Of a DNA stretch of 35,693 nucleotides, positions 8,852 to 16,902 are shown one piece after another (the first letter of the stretch is position 1; each line of letters begins with the position of its first letter). A program made the position numbers and the translations under genes. The stretch covers positions 1-35,693 of the forward strand of contig JAGNKE010000025.1 in assembly GCA_018000295.1 (NCBI GenBank), read 5' to 3'. The DNA comes from Alphaproteobacteria bacterium. GTDB taxonomy: Bacteria > Pseudomonadota > Alphaproteobacteria > Micavibrionales > Micavibrionaceae. Under the pieces are notes generated by a model. That model saw only the letters and a program-made list of their open reading frames with translations. It was not told the origin of the DNA and did not search any database.

Positions 8852-9250
8852 TTAAACGAGTAAAGCCTTCAACGCCTCGACATCGCCTTTCCAGGCCTCG
8901 AAATCCTCGGTTTCTGCCCACAGTTCCCGCAATTCGGAGTCCTGCGAAAGAACGGCATCAAGTGCCTGAACGGCCATGCCGCGCAGCGACCGGGCATCCA
9001 GAGATTGCACGGTGGGAAGCCATGCGGCCACCTCTTCAGGCAGTTCGTCATTCGCACGTCCGCGCCCGATCAAGGCCGCGACGATCTCGGCCGCCGCTAT
9101 GGCCCGAGACCCCTCATCCGCGTCCAACTCAAGGCCCGGCACAACATCAAGCGCATCTTCAATCAAGGAAAAATCTTTGCTGTTTTCAAAACCGAAGACC
9201 CAGTCCAGTGCCGTATCGTTCTCGAAAGATCCTAAACCCCAAGCGCCCAT
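8852..9250 (-). CDS. DUF4259 domain protein
   Basis: A 132-residue protein beginning MGAWGLGSFENDTALDWV, the characteristic N-terminus of DUF4259 proteins. The ATG at 9250 is chosen because a strong GGAGG lies eight bases upstream and family members start exactly here; an in-frame ORF reading continues upstream to 9319 without such a site. The rest is acidic and helical, with no catalytic residue I can point to and no signal peptide. It is divergent from the SUKH-like gene with a 45-base spacer. DUF4259 proteins have no established function; some occur beside immunity-like genes, which would suit this neighbourhood, but that is inference. Confidence 0.8.
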   Translation of the reverse strand: MGAWGLGSFENDTALDWVFGFENSKDFSLIEDALDVVPGLELDADEGSRAIAAAEIVAALIGRGRANDELPEEVAAWLPTVQSLDARSLRGMAVQALDAVLSQDSELRELWAETEDFEAWKGDVEALKALLV

Positions 9251-9295
9251 AAACCCCTCCGGTAAAATAAGTTTGATATCGCAATGTAAGAATCT

Positions 9296-10198
9296 ATGTG
9301 TTACACAAAAAAAATGCAAGAAACGTCAGATCTATACGCCCTGCGCGGTCCCTACTTTACGCTCGCGGCCCCGCTGCTCGAGAGCGATCTAAGGCTCGAA
9401 AGACTCAGAACGATCATGAGCACGAAATACGCAGAAATATATGGAATCTACCAGGAATTGAGACAGAGCCTTGTGGATTTGACGGATACCTATTCTGCAC
9501 CGGACAGACCGCCCCCAAAAAGCCAGACGTTCGAAAAATTCGTTTATCTCTGGTGCGAAGACCCTTCAAACAACCTGTCTGTGACCACCGAAGAATTACA
9601 CAATACGGGTCGGCTACTTAAAACCCGTATCCCGAAACCTCTCTCCAAGCTATACGCAAAACACGGCATCCCGAAAGTCACCGCTGAACTGGCCCAGACA
9701 CTAAAAGACACGAAGATACCGCTTTTTCCGATCACGCGCTTCTACACCCTGAGTGAAATTTTGGAAACAGCAAAAAAATACCCGTTTTTTGCAGAAAGAG
9801 ACAAAGAGTCCCATGTTCCCTTCGCGACCGACGGAAACGGAAATGATTACTCGATATCAGCCTTCGAAGGATTGAACAGCGTCTGCCTCTACAATCCTGA
9901 GGGAGAGCGCCCTATTCGCATCAAAAGCCTCAGGGATTTTTCCGAAGATTATGGTGATCTGGAGTTCGAGCTATGGCTCTCGCAGTATGCGGAGTTGAGA
10001 AAACCCCGTCCAAACATGGAAAATTTCAAAAAATTGCGCGAAAAACTTGAAAAAACGAAGACTCTGGCCACAGCTTTCGAGCAACACGAACACTTCGGTC
10101 GCTATAAAGTGCTTTTTTCGGATTTTTCAAAAAATTTGAACGCCTTAATGGAAAACTACGAAAACGCATCAAACGCAATAAAAGAACAATCACAATAA
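9296..10198 (+). CDS. SUKH (SMI1/KNR4)-like protein with N-terminal helical extension
   Basis: A 300-residue cytosolic protein. Residues about 112-222 fit the SUKH fold: IPKPLSKLYAKHGIP near the start, FYTLSEILETA in the middle, then the diagnostic PFATDGNGNDYSIS (175-188) and SLRDFSEDYGDLEF. The first 110 residues form an extra helical region and the last 70 a coiled-coil-like tail rich in Lys and Glu. SUKH proteins often serve as immunity proteins against nuclease or deaminase toxins in polymorphic toxin systems, but no toxin gene is beside this one. The start ATG at 9296 has only a weak ribosome-binding site. A strong terminator follows directly. Confidence 0.6.
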   Translation: MCYTKKMQETSDLYALRGPYFTLAAPLLESDLRLERLRTIMSTKYAEIYGIYQELRQSLVDLTDTYSAPDRPPPKSQTFEKFVYLWCEDPSNNLSVTTEELHNTGRLLKTRIPKPLSKLYAKHGIPKVTAELAQTLKDTKIPLFPITRFYTLSEILETAKKYPFFAERDKESHVPFATDGNGNDYSISAFEGLNSVCLYNPEGERPIRIKSLRDFSEDYGDLEFELWLSQYAELRKPRPNMENFKKLREKLEKTKTLATAFEQHEHFGRYKVLFSDFSKNLNALMENYENASNAIKEQSQ

Positions 10199-10201
10199 AA
10201 A

Positions 10202-10227
10202 ACCGCCCGAAGGCGGTCAGTTTTTTT
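10202..10227 (+). terminator. Rho-independent terminator of the SUKH-like gene
   Basis: Stem ACCGCC / GGCGGT (10202-10207 and 10212-10217) with a CGAA tetraloop, followed three bases later by seven T (10221-10227). It starts four bases after the stop codon. Confidence 0.85.
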
Positions 10228-10418
10228 GTATCTTTTTGGTTTGGTTTGAGGCTGCCTGGCCGTTCCGGCTCTAATATTTCTATAATTCCCTCACGCCCCT
10301 GGTTATTCGTATTGGGTCATCTCTTATTCGGTTAGGAGCAGAAATCTATGCGTGGTGCCGCGTATTCTTACTCTCTATCTTCAGAATAGCTAAAATTTTA
10401 TGTAAATTGCAAACATTA
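10228..10418. other. Unexplained 191-base spacer between convergent genes
   Basis: It lies between the SUKH terminator and the rluD stop. No ORF or promoter stands out. It contains two copies of TTATTCG (near 10303 and 10334) and GC-rich pieces (GGCTGCCTGGCCGTTCCGGCTC at about 10251) within AT-rich ends. I could not fold it into a recognised RNA family by eye. It may be a small RNA or the relic of a lost gene. Confidence 0.3.
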
Positions 10419-11438
10419 TTATTTATCTAATATTTTCAGCAACTTAGAGAAATCAGCGGGCGGCGGCGCCTCAAACGCCATCTCCTCCTCCGTCCGGGGG
10501 TGGATAAACCGCAAAGCAGCGGCATGAAGCGCCTGCCGGGGAAATTCGCAGATTTGCTCGATTTCATCGGCTTCATACCCGCCCTTTTTGAGCTTGGCCA
10601 CCAGCGCCGTTTTCTGCGGCCCATAAAGCGGATCGCCAACCAGCGGATGTCCCAGAACCTGCATATGCACCCTGATCTGGTGCGTCCGCCCGGTCTCCAG
10701 TTCGCACTGGACCAGCGAACAGGCCTCCTTATACTTGGCCTGCACATGGTAATGCGTCCGCGCATCCCGCAACCCTGCCCCGCTGGTGCCCATCTTCAAA
10801 CGGCTGTTCCGGTCTCGCCCGATGGGTCGGTCCACAACTCCCTTAATCGGAAAAGGCACACCAAGCACAACCGCATAATATGTGCGGCTGAGACTCCGGT
10901 CCGAAAGCTGTTCGGCCAGAAAGCGGTGCGCCTTGTCGTTCTTCGCCACGATCATCAGCCCGCTCGTCTCCTTATCCAGCCGATGGACAATCCCGGGCCG
11001 CACCACACCGCCGATCCCCGAAAGGCTCCCCGCGCAGTGATAAAGCAAAGCGTTGACCAGCGTCCCCGTCCAGTTCCCCGCGCCGGGATGCACAACCATC
11101 CCCGCCGCCTTGTTGATGACCAATAAATCCTCGTCCTGATAGACGATATCCAGCGGCAGGTTTTCAGGCTCGGGAACGCAGGCCACAGGCGGCGGCAAAT
11201 GGACGGTCACCGCGTCCCCCGCCTTCATCTTGTGCGAGGCGACCATGAGCGGTGTCTCATTGAGGAAAACTTTGCCCTCCTCCATCAGCGCCTGCAGACG
11301 GGTGCGCGAAAGATCGCCAGAAAGCGAAGCCAGCGCCTTGTCGGCCCTCTGCCCGGCCAGTTCAGGCGGGACGGTAAATTCCAGCAGCCCTTCCCCGGAC
11401 TCTTCGTCCGGCGCATCTTCGGGATCATCAGCCTTCAT
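10419..11438 (-). CDS. rluD: 23S rRNA pseudouridine synthase, RluD family
   Basis: RluA/RluD-type enzyme that isomerises uridine to pseudouridine in 23S rRNA (RluD targets helix 69). The 339 residues include an N-terminal S4 RNA-binding domain (about 28-82) and the catalytic domain with Asp155 in HRLDKETSGLMIVAKN, the strand LETGRTHQIRVHMQVLGHPLVGDPLYG, and the closing HAAALRFIHP. An acidic stretch of about 18 residues precedes the S4 domain. The start ATG at 11438 overlaps the stop of the upstream secreted-protein gene (ATGA), so the two are translationally coupled. RluC or RluA specificity cannot be excluded, but the S4 domain and length favour RluD. Confidence 0.9.
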   Translation of the reverse strand: MKADDPEDAPDEESGEGLLEFTVPPELAGQRADKALASLSGDLSRTRLQALMEEGKVFLNETPLMVASHKMKAGDAVTVHLPPPVACVPEPENLPLDIVYQDEDLLVINKAAGMVVHPGAGNWTGTLVNALLYHCAGSLSGIGGVVRPGIVHRLDKETSGLMIVAKNDKAHRFLAEQLSDRSLSRTYYAVVLGVPFPIKGVVDRPIGRDRNSRLKMGTSGAGLRDARTHYHVQAKYKEACSLVQCELETGRTHQIRVHMQVLGHPLVGDPLYGPQKTALVAKLKKGGYEADEIEQICEFPRQALHAAALRFIHPRTEEEMAFEAPPPADFSKLLKILDK

Positions 11439-13114
11439 GGCAATACCGCTTCGGGTTTCACACAGGGGTCTTTATAGTCGTCCGGCCCGTTCCCTGCAAA
11501 TATCCAGCCATCCTGTGTGGTATGGAGGGATTCATCGGCATCGCTCTCATCGTTCTCGCCATCCGCTTCCGGCGTTTCGATCGACTCGGCGACTTTCTTG
11601 TTCAAAAGTTCCAGCCCGGAGAGAGATTTTTCCGGCACGGGCGCTTCGGGCAGGTTTGCCGCCTTTTCCTCAGGCGCCTTGACCTCCGCCTCCGGCAGAG
11701 CGACGACGGTCAGATCGGCCTGCGACAGGCTGGCCTGCGTGAGCTTGGCCTTATCCGGCATAGACGCATCCGAAACCGCCGGAGCAGGTGGCCCAACAGC
11801 CTCATTCATCCCCGCAAACTTCTGATAAATCTCGGCATGGGGAACCTCCGCGGTTCCGGCCACCAGATAACGCCCATCCGAACCGATAACAAACTGAAAA
11901 GCCTCTCCGCCCAGTCCCTTGAAGAAACTCTCGCCCGACAGCGTGACGCCGCGGGGGGTGAGCAACAACATATGGACGTAATCCATCTTCCCGATGATCG
12001 TTCCATCCACCTCCATCAGCGGCGTTTTCGTCCCCTCTTCGCCCTCGGCCTTCGGGACACGGGCCTGCAGCATCAGCGCAATCAGCCCGTTCGGATGCAC
12101 CCCCAGATCAATCGCGGAGTAATGATAGGCGCCGTTGTAAAACCTCTGCCAGCGCATCTCCCCGCTCGATCCGTCCAGAAGCATCAGCCAGCTTCCGATA
12201 GTCCCCGCATCGACGGGCAGCGCATCACCAAGCGCAAGAACCGTATCGTTCGCGTAAGCGACTGATCGCTTGATCTGCGAAGCCTGCCCGCGACTGAAGG
12301 TCTGCTGCCAGATCAGTGAGGCATCGGCCGTAGTCTTCATGATCCATCCGGTCTTCTTGCCAACCTCGTTTTCGACATAACCGCTGGCCAGAATAACTTC
12401 CGTCTTGTCCGCACCGGAAACCCCGCTCGAAACGCCGAGAATCTCAGAGTTCGCGCCCATCACATAGGCCCGCTTGGATAGAATTTTTCCCGCCTCGTCC
12501 AGCAAGTGAATTTCAGGGCTTTTCGAAAGGACAGGCTTCTCTTTCGTCCCCATCTGCTTTTCAACGGTAACCGAGAGGATGATCCGCTTCCCGTCCACAC
12601 TTAAGGCCATATCCTTGGCCACCAGATCGCGCTTCGAATCGCGAAGGACTTTCTGCGCCTTGAAAGCGCCTTCCCGGTCGAAAAATCCGAGCCAGATATT
12701 CTTGGTCTCACCCGCCTTATGCCGGTTCGCCGCCAGAACGATCCGCTCTCCGATCTTGAGGATTTTGACAACCTCCGTCACCGCGCTGACCTGATGGTAT
12801 TTCTGCCACGTCACGCGGCCCCTCCGGTCGAACCCCGCCAGCATGATGATCGGCGTAACACCCTCCAGCGGCACCATCTCCCCGGCGGCAAAGACCGTAT
12901 CGTCACCCAGATCAAGGACAGATTTAAACCGCTCTTGCCGCGGCCCTTCGCCCAAGCCGGAATCCCATAGGCTGTAGGAACCAAAACTCGGTTCAAACAG
13001 CGAGGTCAAAGTTTCAGGAGTCGGCTCACAGACCTCCTGCGCCAACGCATCTCCCGGCGCAAGCCCAAAAAAAACAAGGAGCATGAAACGCAGAAGGACA
13101 AATCTGTTGAGCAT
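11435..13114 (-). CDS. Secreted protein with propeller-like repeats and a Pro/Ala/Glu-rich tail
   Basis: Starting at the ATG at 13114 the product has 559 residues. A signal peptide covers about the first 25 residues (LLRFMLLVFFGLAPGDALAQ before EVCEP). Residues about 40-430 contain repeated units of roughly 50 residues with patterns like ..VTWQKYHQV.., ..LIWQQTFSRG.. and ..MRWQRFYNG.., each followed by hydrophobic strands. This resembles PQQ/WD-like or delta-60-type beta-propeller repeats. The last 130 residues are low complexity, rich in Ala, Pro, Glu and Asp. Two cysteines flank the mature chain (near the N-terminus and in DPCVKPE). I cannot assign a function; periplasmic or surface location is inferred. 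It is coupled to rluD by a four-base overlap. Confidence 0.65.
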   Translation of the reverse strand: MLNRFVLLRFMLLVFFGLAPGDALAQEVCEPTPETLTSLFEPSFGSYSLWDSGLGEGPRQERFKSVLDLGDDTVFAAGEMVPLEGVTPIIMLAGFDRRGRVTWQKYHQVSAVTEVVKILKIGERIVLAANRHKAGETKNIWLGFFDREGAFKAQKVLRDSKRDLVAKDMALSVDGKRIILSVTVEKQMGTKEKPVLSKSPEIHLLDEAGKILSKRAYVMGANSEILGVSSGVSGADKTEVILASGYVENEVGKKTGWIMKTTADASLIWQQTFSRGQASQIKRSVAYANDTVLALGDALPVDAGTIGSWLMLLDGSSGEMRWQRFYNGAYHYSAIDLGVHPNGLIALMLQARVPKAEGEEGTKTPLMEVDGTIIGKMDYVHMLLLTPRGVTLSGESFFKGLGGEAFQFVIGSDGRYLVAGTAEVPHAEIYQKFAGMNEAVGPPAPAVSDASMPDKAKLTQASLSQADLTVVALPEAEVKAPEEKAANLPEAPVPEKSLSGLELLNKKVAESIETPEADGENDESDADESLHTTQDGWIFAGNGPDDYKDPCVKPEAVLP

Positions 13115-13167
13115 TCGGCAGGTCACAGGTAGAATCGCAACCCTAAGTCTAGAACCCGTCAGGACAA

Positions 13168-14202
13168 ATGTCTATGAAAGTTCTGATCCTGTCAGATGCT
13201 TGGCATCCCCAAATTAACGGGGTCGTGCGGACCTATGAATACATATCAAGGGAACTGGAAAAAAAGGGCGTAGAGGTTCAGGTTTTCGGCCCCGCGCATT
13301 TTCCGGCCACTATGCCCATGCCCTTTTATCCCGAAATCCGGATGGTCATTAAACCCTACCGCCGTCTTAAGCGCATGATCGAGGAATATGCGCCCGATAA
13401 AATCCACATCGCCACCGAAGGTCCGCTCGGCTGGGCCGGACGTAAATATTGCCTCAGGCACAAGCGGAGTTTCACAACCTCCTACCACACACAGTTTCCC
13501 GATTACATCGCCAAGCGCTTTGCGTGGCTGATCCCCCCGCTCTATAAAGCCGTTCATCAATCCGCCATACGCCTTGTTCGCAATTTCCACAACGCCTCGC
13601 AAACCGTGATGGTCTCAACGCCAAGTCTGGAGCATCAGTTACGGGATTGGGGGTTTACTGCGCCCATGAAGCGCTTTTCCCGCGGGGTGGACACCGCCCT
13701 CTTCCACCCCGGACCGAAGACTCTGTTTCAGGATTTGAAAAAACCCGTCGCCCTCTATGTCGGCCGCATCGCCATCGAGAAGAATCTGGAGGACTTTCTG
13801 AAAATGGACTGGGAAGGCTCGAAGGTGATCGTCGGCGACGGACCGGTGCGCCAGCGCCTGAAAAGGAAATACCCCCATGTGTATTTCGCGGGGACAAAAC
13901 AGGGCAAGGAACTGGCCGCCCACTATTGCTCGGCGGATATTTTCGTCTTCCCGTCAAAAACAGATACGTTCGGCATCGTATTGCTGGAATCCCTCGCCTG
14001 CGGACTGCCCGTGGCCGCCTATAATGTCACCGGACCGAAAGATATCGTTAAGGAGCCTTTTCTTGGCGCTCTGGACGACCAAAACCTCGCGGTGGCGGCC
14101 CGAAAAGCCATGGCTCAGGGGCACCCTGAAAAATGCACGGAATATGCGGGCAAGAACTTCAGCTGGGCCAGCGCAGCGCAGCAATTTTTGGAGGCGCTTT
14201 GA
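13168..14202 (+). CDS. GT4-family glycosyltransferase
   Basis: A 344-residue GT-B enzyme. Seen: the N-terminal domain VLILSDAWHPQINGVVRTYEYISREL (typical of GT4 enzymes that act on lipid acceptors), the central VALYVGRIAIEKNLEDFL that opens the C-terminal nucleotide-sugar-binding domain, and the donor-binding motif SKTDTFGIVLLESLACGLPVAAYNVTGP with the EX7E-type glutamate. The N-terminal sequence resembles enzymes that glycosylate diacylglycerol or phosphatidylinositol (MgtA/SQD2-like), so a glycolipid product is plausible; sugar and acceptor are not determinable. It is divergent from the propeller gene (53-base spacer). ATG codons at 13168 and 13174 are both possible starts. Confidence 0.85.
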   Translation: MSMKVLILSDAWHPQINGVVRTYEYISRELEKKGVEVQVFGPAHFPATMPMPFYPEIRMVIKPYRRLKRMIEEYAPDKIHIATEGPLGWAGRKYCLRHKRSFTTSYHTQFPDYIAKRFAWLIPPLYKAVHQSAIRLVRNFHNASQTVMVSTPSLEHQLRDWGFTAPMKRFSRGVDTALFHPGPKTLFQDLKKPVALYVGRIAIEKNLEDFLKMDWEGSKVIVGDGPVRQRLKRKYPHVYFAGTKQGKELAAHYCSADIFVFPSKTDTFGIVLLESLACGLPVAAYNVTGPKDIVKEPFLGALDDQNLAVAARKAMAQGHPEKCTEYAGKNFSWASAAQQFLEAL

Positions 14203-14294
14203 CCCCTCCCCATAGTGTATATTCGAACTTTGTATTTGCACTCTTGGCCCCGCACCGCTTACACTCCCAACCTTAAACGATAAAAGGCTTGAGA

Positions 14295-14657
14295 ATGGCC
14301 AAAATACTGCTCGCCGAAGACGACCCCTCAATGCTCAATTTCCTTGAAATTGCGCTCAGAAGGGCGGGCCACGACGTCCTCCCCGCTTCCGACGGGCTGG
14401 AGGCGCTGGAGGTGCTCGAAGACGGGGAGGAGTTCGACCTCCTCCTGACCGACATCGTCATGCCCGGCATTGACGGCATCGAACTGGCTCAGAAAGCCAT
14501 GCAGATCCAGCCGGATTTGAAGGTCATGTTCATCACCGGCTTCGCCGCCATGGCCGTCAGCAACCACAGCGAAGAAATGAAGAATACCAAACTTTTATCC
14601 AAACCCTTCCACCTCAGTGACCTCGTCAGCCAGATCGAGGAAATCCTGGCCACCTGA
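14295..14657 (+). CDS. cpdR: CpdR-type response regulator
   Basis: A 120-residue single receiver domain starting at the ATG at 14295 (a TTG six bases earlier is an alternative). Features match CpdR: the very short N-terminus MAKILLAEDD, phospho-acceptor Asp53 in LLLTDIVMPGIDGIEL, the MFITGFAAMAV stretch and the KPFHLSDLVSQIEEIL end. In Caulobacter, unphosphorylated CpdR is an adaptor that brings ClpXP substrates such as PdeA to the protease, and CckA-ChpT controls its phosphorylation. A CckA-like kinase is encoded 8 kb away in this window, though a link is only inference. CpdR is confined largely to alphaproteobacteria, so it supports that placement. Confidence 0.8.
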   Translation: MAKILLAEDDPSMLNFLEIALRRAGHDVLPASDGLEALEVLEDGEEFDLLLTDIVMPGIDGIELAQKAMQIQPDLKVMFITGFAAMAVSNHSEEMKNTKLLSKPFHLSDLVSQIEEILAT

Positions 14658-14696
14658 CGTAAAAATCAGCCCAAAAGTCTAAAAATCACGAATTTC

Positions 14697-14726
14697 TTGA
14701 TCTCCGATAAGAAATAAAATTATAAT
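14697..14726 (+). promoter_or_regulatory. Likely sigma-70 promoter of the amidase gene
   Basis: TTGATC (14697-14702), an 18-base spacer and a perfect TATAAT (14721-14726), 36 bases before the start codon. A GGGGTGA ribosome-binding site follows at 14750-14756. Confidence 0.5.
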
Positions 14727-14762
14727 AGCCTCAAAAGAATAATGTTTTTGGGGTGATAGACT

Positions 14763-16628
14763 ATGCCGGACGGGAGTGGGTTTCCGCGTACGCCAGCAGC
14801 AATAAAGACCAGTCAGGGCCAAAGAACCCCCCTGCCTGCGGAATCGTGCAACGCCATTCTCCACGACCTCCTGACAAAAAAGACCCCCTTCACACCGGCA
14901 GAAATAGAACAAATCCAAACGGCCCTCACCGATCTAAGCATAAAGACAGGAAAAATCGACAAAGTCGCGGGCACAAAGACAGCGGCTGGAATAGCGGATT
15001 ATCTTCGCAGCAATATGGATCTGGTTCCCCAATTAGGCGACCCCGCCAAAGTCATCCTCAGAAGCTACGGACAGGGCGAAACCCTACAGCGCCTAACTCT
15101 TCAAGCCCAGATACCGAACGAAACCCGCCACTATCATGAACAACAGATTGAAACGGCGCTGGTCGATCTCAATGCGATGGGCCGCGGCCATCAGGCATTG
15201 AAAAACAACCTGCGGGAATTAGGCTACCTCACCGAAGCTCAGAGCAAACAGACCCGTGTCAGCAATCCGGTCATGATGGAAGCTGTGATGAAATATCTTG
15301 AGGACCACCCGCAGATGCTGGCGCGGACGGACAGCAGCCTGATGCGCGTGATGATGCAGGGCGGATTTGATGATCGTCTGCAGACCCTCGTGCAAAGAAG
15401 CGAGTTTATGGATCAAAGGATCGAAGAAAAACTCAAGCAGACAGGCAATATTGAAACCGCCAACTATAGGGACATCTACGAAATACAGACCCTCTTGAAA
15501 ATTGGAGGTTACAATCCCGGCGGCATTGACGGCATCGTCGGAGGAAGGCTCAGAGGCGCTGTCAGCCGCTACAATATTGCCAATGGCAGCACACAAACAC
15601 CCGTTCCCGAGCTTCGGGATCAATTTAGGACCGAAACACAGGTCGCCGCCCCTGTGACGCCTGTGCGCCAGCCGCAGCAGGTGACGCCTCCGGCAACGCC
15701 GGGAACCATAATGATGCCGCCGGCCGTCGGTGTGACCAACGGATACGGAGTTTCAAACGCCGCCATTGAACAGGCTTGGAGCCGCGTCGCTTCCGGTGAA
15801 AGAAAGCCGCCGGAAATCAACCCCGGTTCGGTAAGTATAGACTCGACACCAAAGCGCCCTCTGGTTGTGATTGACTTGGGTCACGGCTCAAACATCGGCG
15901 GGAACAGCCGTGTAGATCCCGGAGCAATCTCCCCGCATATCAAGAATCTTTCTGAAGTCGCCGTAATCGACAGCTTGGCACCGGTTTTGGCCCGCCAGCT
16001 TCACGCCCGAGGGTATCAGGTCGCCTTTACGCGCGGAAATGGAGAAATCCTCCGCCTCGAAGGCGACCACGACCGCACCTTGCGGGTACGCTCGCTTTTT
16101 GCTCACGAACTCGCACAGGAAGTCGGATCGCAGGGCGTAGTCATGCTGAGCCTTCACGCCAACTCTGCAACAAATCAAAGTGCCAGCGGTGCCTATGCCT
16201 ACGTGCAGGGCAGCAACGGACGCGCCAGCAATGCGGAATCTCAAGCCCTAGCCCGCTCGATCGGTGAGGGATACACGATCGGCCAGACCCCGACCCGCAT
16301 CCATCAGGCGGATTTCAGCGTCCTTCGCAACTTCGAAAGCGCCGTACCCAAGACCGACAAGGTCAGCGCCGCGGTGCTGATCGAATTGGGATATCTGACC
16401 AACCGCGGCGATGCACAGGCACTGAACGAGATGCGAAACAACCCTTCCACGGCGGCGGCGCAGATTGCCGGCGCAGTTGATAACTACGTTCACCAGCGTG
16501 TTCCGGGATTACCGGCACCACAAACCGAAACCGCACCAGCAGCACCCGCCCCCCCGGCAGCGGCCACCAGCGCCCCGGAGCCTGACAATGGCTTTTCGCC
16601 CTGGCGTTGGCTCATGAACAGGTTCTAG
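14763..16628 (+). CDS. N-acetylmuramoyl-L-alanine amidase (Amidase_3) with peptidoglycan-binding-like repeats
   Basis: A 621-residue zinc amidase that cleaves the bond between N-acetylmuramic acid and the stem peptide. The catalytic domain spans about 364-580, with zinc ligands His374 (DLGHGSN), Glu398 (SEVAVIDS) and His465 (LSLHANS) and the catalytic glutamate Glu541 (LIELGYLTN). Ahead of it are up to three PG_binding_1-like helical units (about 48-83, 128-180 and 237-272, the last with YNPGGIDGIVGGRLRGAVSRY), then a Pro/Thr linker. The C-terminus is a Pro/Ala linker ending in FSPWRWLMNRF. No signal peptide or transmembrane helix is visible, unlike AmiABC. How it reaches peptidoglycan is therefore open: specialised secretion, or release by lysis. 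Confidence 0.85.
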   Translation: MPDGSGFPRTPAAIKTSQGQRTPLPAESCNAILHDLLTKKTPFTPAEIEQIQTALTDLSIKTGKIDKVAGTKTAAGIADYLRSNMDLVPQLGDPAKVILRSYGQGETLQRLTLQAQIPNETRHYHEQQIETALVDLNAMGRGHQALKNNLRELGYLTEAQSKQTRVSNPVMMEAVMKYLEDHPQMLARTDSSLMRVMMQGGFDDRLQTLVQRSEFMDQRIEEKLKQTGNIETANYRDIYEIQTLLKIGGYNPGGIDGIVGGRLRGAVSRYNIANGSTQTPVPELRDQFRTETQVAAPVTPVRQPQQVTPPATPGTIMMPPAVGVTNGYGVSNAAIEQAWSRVASGERKPPEINPGSVSIDSTPKRPLVVIDLGHGSNIGGNSRVDPGAISPHIKNLSEVAVIDSLAPVLARQLHARGYQVAFTRGNGEILRLEGDHDRTLRVRSLFAHELAQEVGSQGVVMLSLHANSATNQSASGAYAYVQGSNGRASNAESQALARSIGEGYTIGQTPTRIHQADFSVLRNFESAVPKTDKVSAAVLIELGYLTNRGDAQALNEMRNNPSTAAAQIAGAVDNYVHQRVPGLPAPQTETAPAAPAPPAAATSAPEPDNGFSPWRWLMNRF

Positions 16629-16715
16629 AAAACGGCTTCTTCATCCCCTGAGCGGAAACGGCTTGATCTTTTCGGGGTTTTTGTTTACCTGATAGCTCCT
16701 ATCGCGCAAAAGAGT

Positions 16716-16790
16716 GGGCGGTTAGCTCAGCGGTAGAGCACTTGCTCGACACGCAAGGGGTCACAGGTTCAATCCCTGTACCGCCCACCA
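16716..16790 (+). tRNA. tRNA-Val (anticodon GAC)
   Basis: A full cloverleaf: acceptor GGGCGGT / ACCGCCC, D-stem GCTC / GAGC, anticodon stem CTTGC / GCAAG with loop TCGACAC, a five-base variable loop, T-stem ACAGG / CCTGT with loop TTCAATC, discriminator A and encoded CCA. The anticodon GAC at 16748-16750 reads GUC and GUU valine codons. Position 33, nearly always U in tRNAs, is C here (16747). Confidence 0.95.
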
Positions 16791-16902
16791 TTTTCTTCAG
16801 CCACCCCTCCCGGCGTTCAAAGGCTCGAAAGTTCTTATCTTTTTGCCTTTTTTGCGTAACTTCGTTAAAATATGCCGCAATAATATTTTACAGGGGTGCC
16901 TC

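Noticed and set aside
8852..9319. Longer DUF4259 ORF starting at 9319
   Set aside because: It would overlap the divergent SUKH start, and the GGAGG site with family-typical start at 9250 is decisive.
10228..10418. 6S RNA, SRP RNA or tmRNA
   Set aside because: I looked for their conserved pieces and long closing stems on both strands and did not find them.
16629..16690. Terminator between the amidase gene and tRNA-Val
   Set aside because: CCCC and GGGG flank a T-run, but the intervening bases do not pair into a continuous stem.
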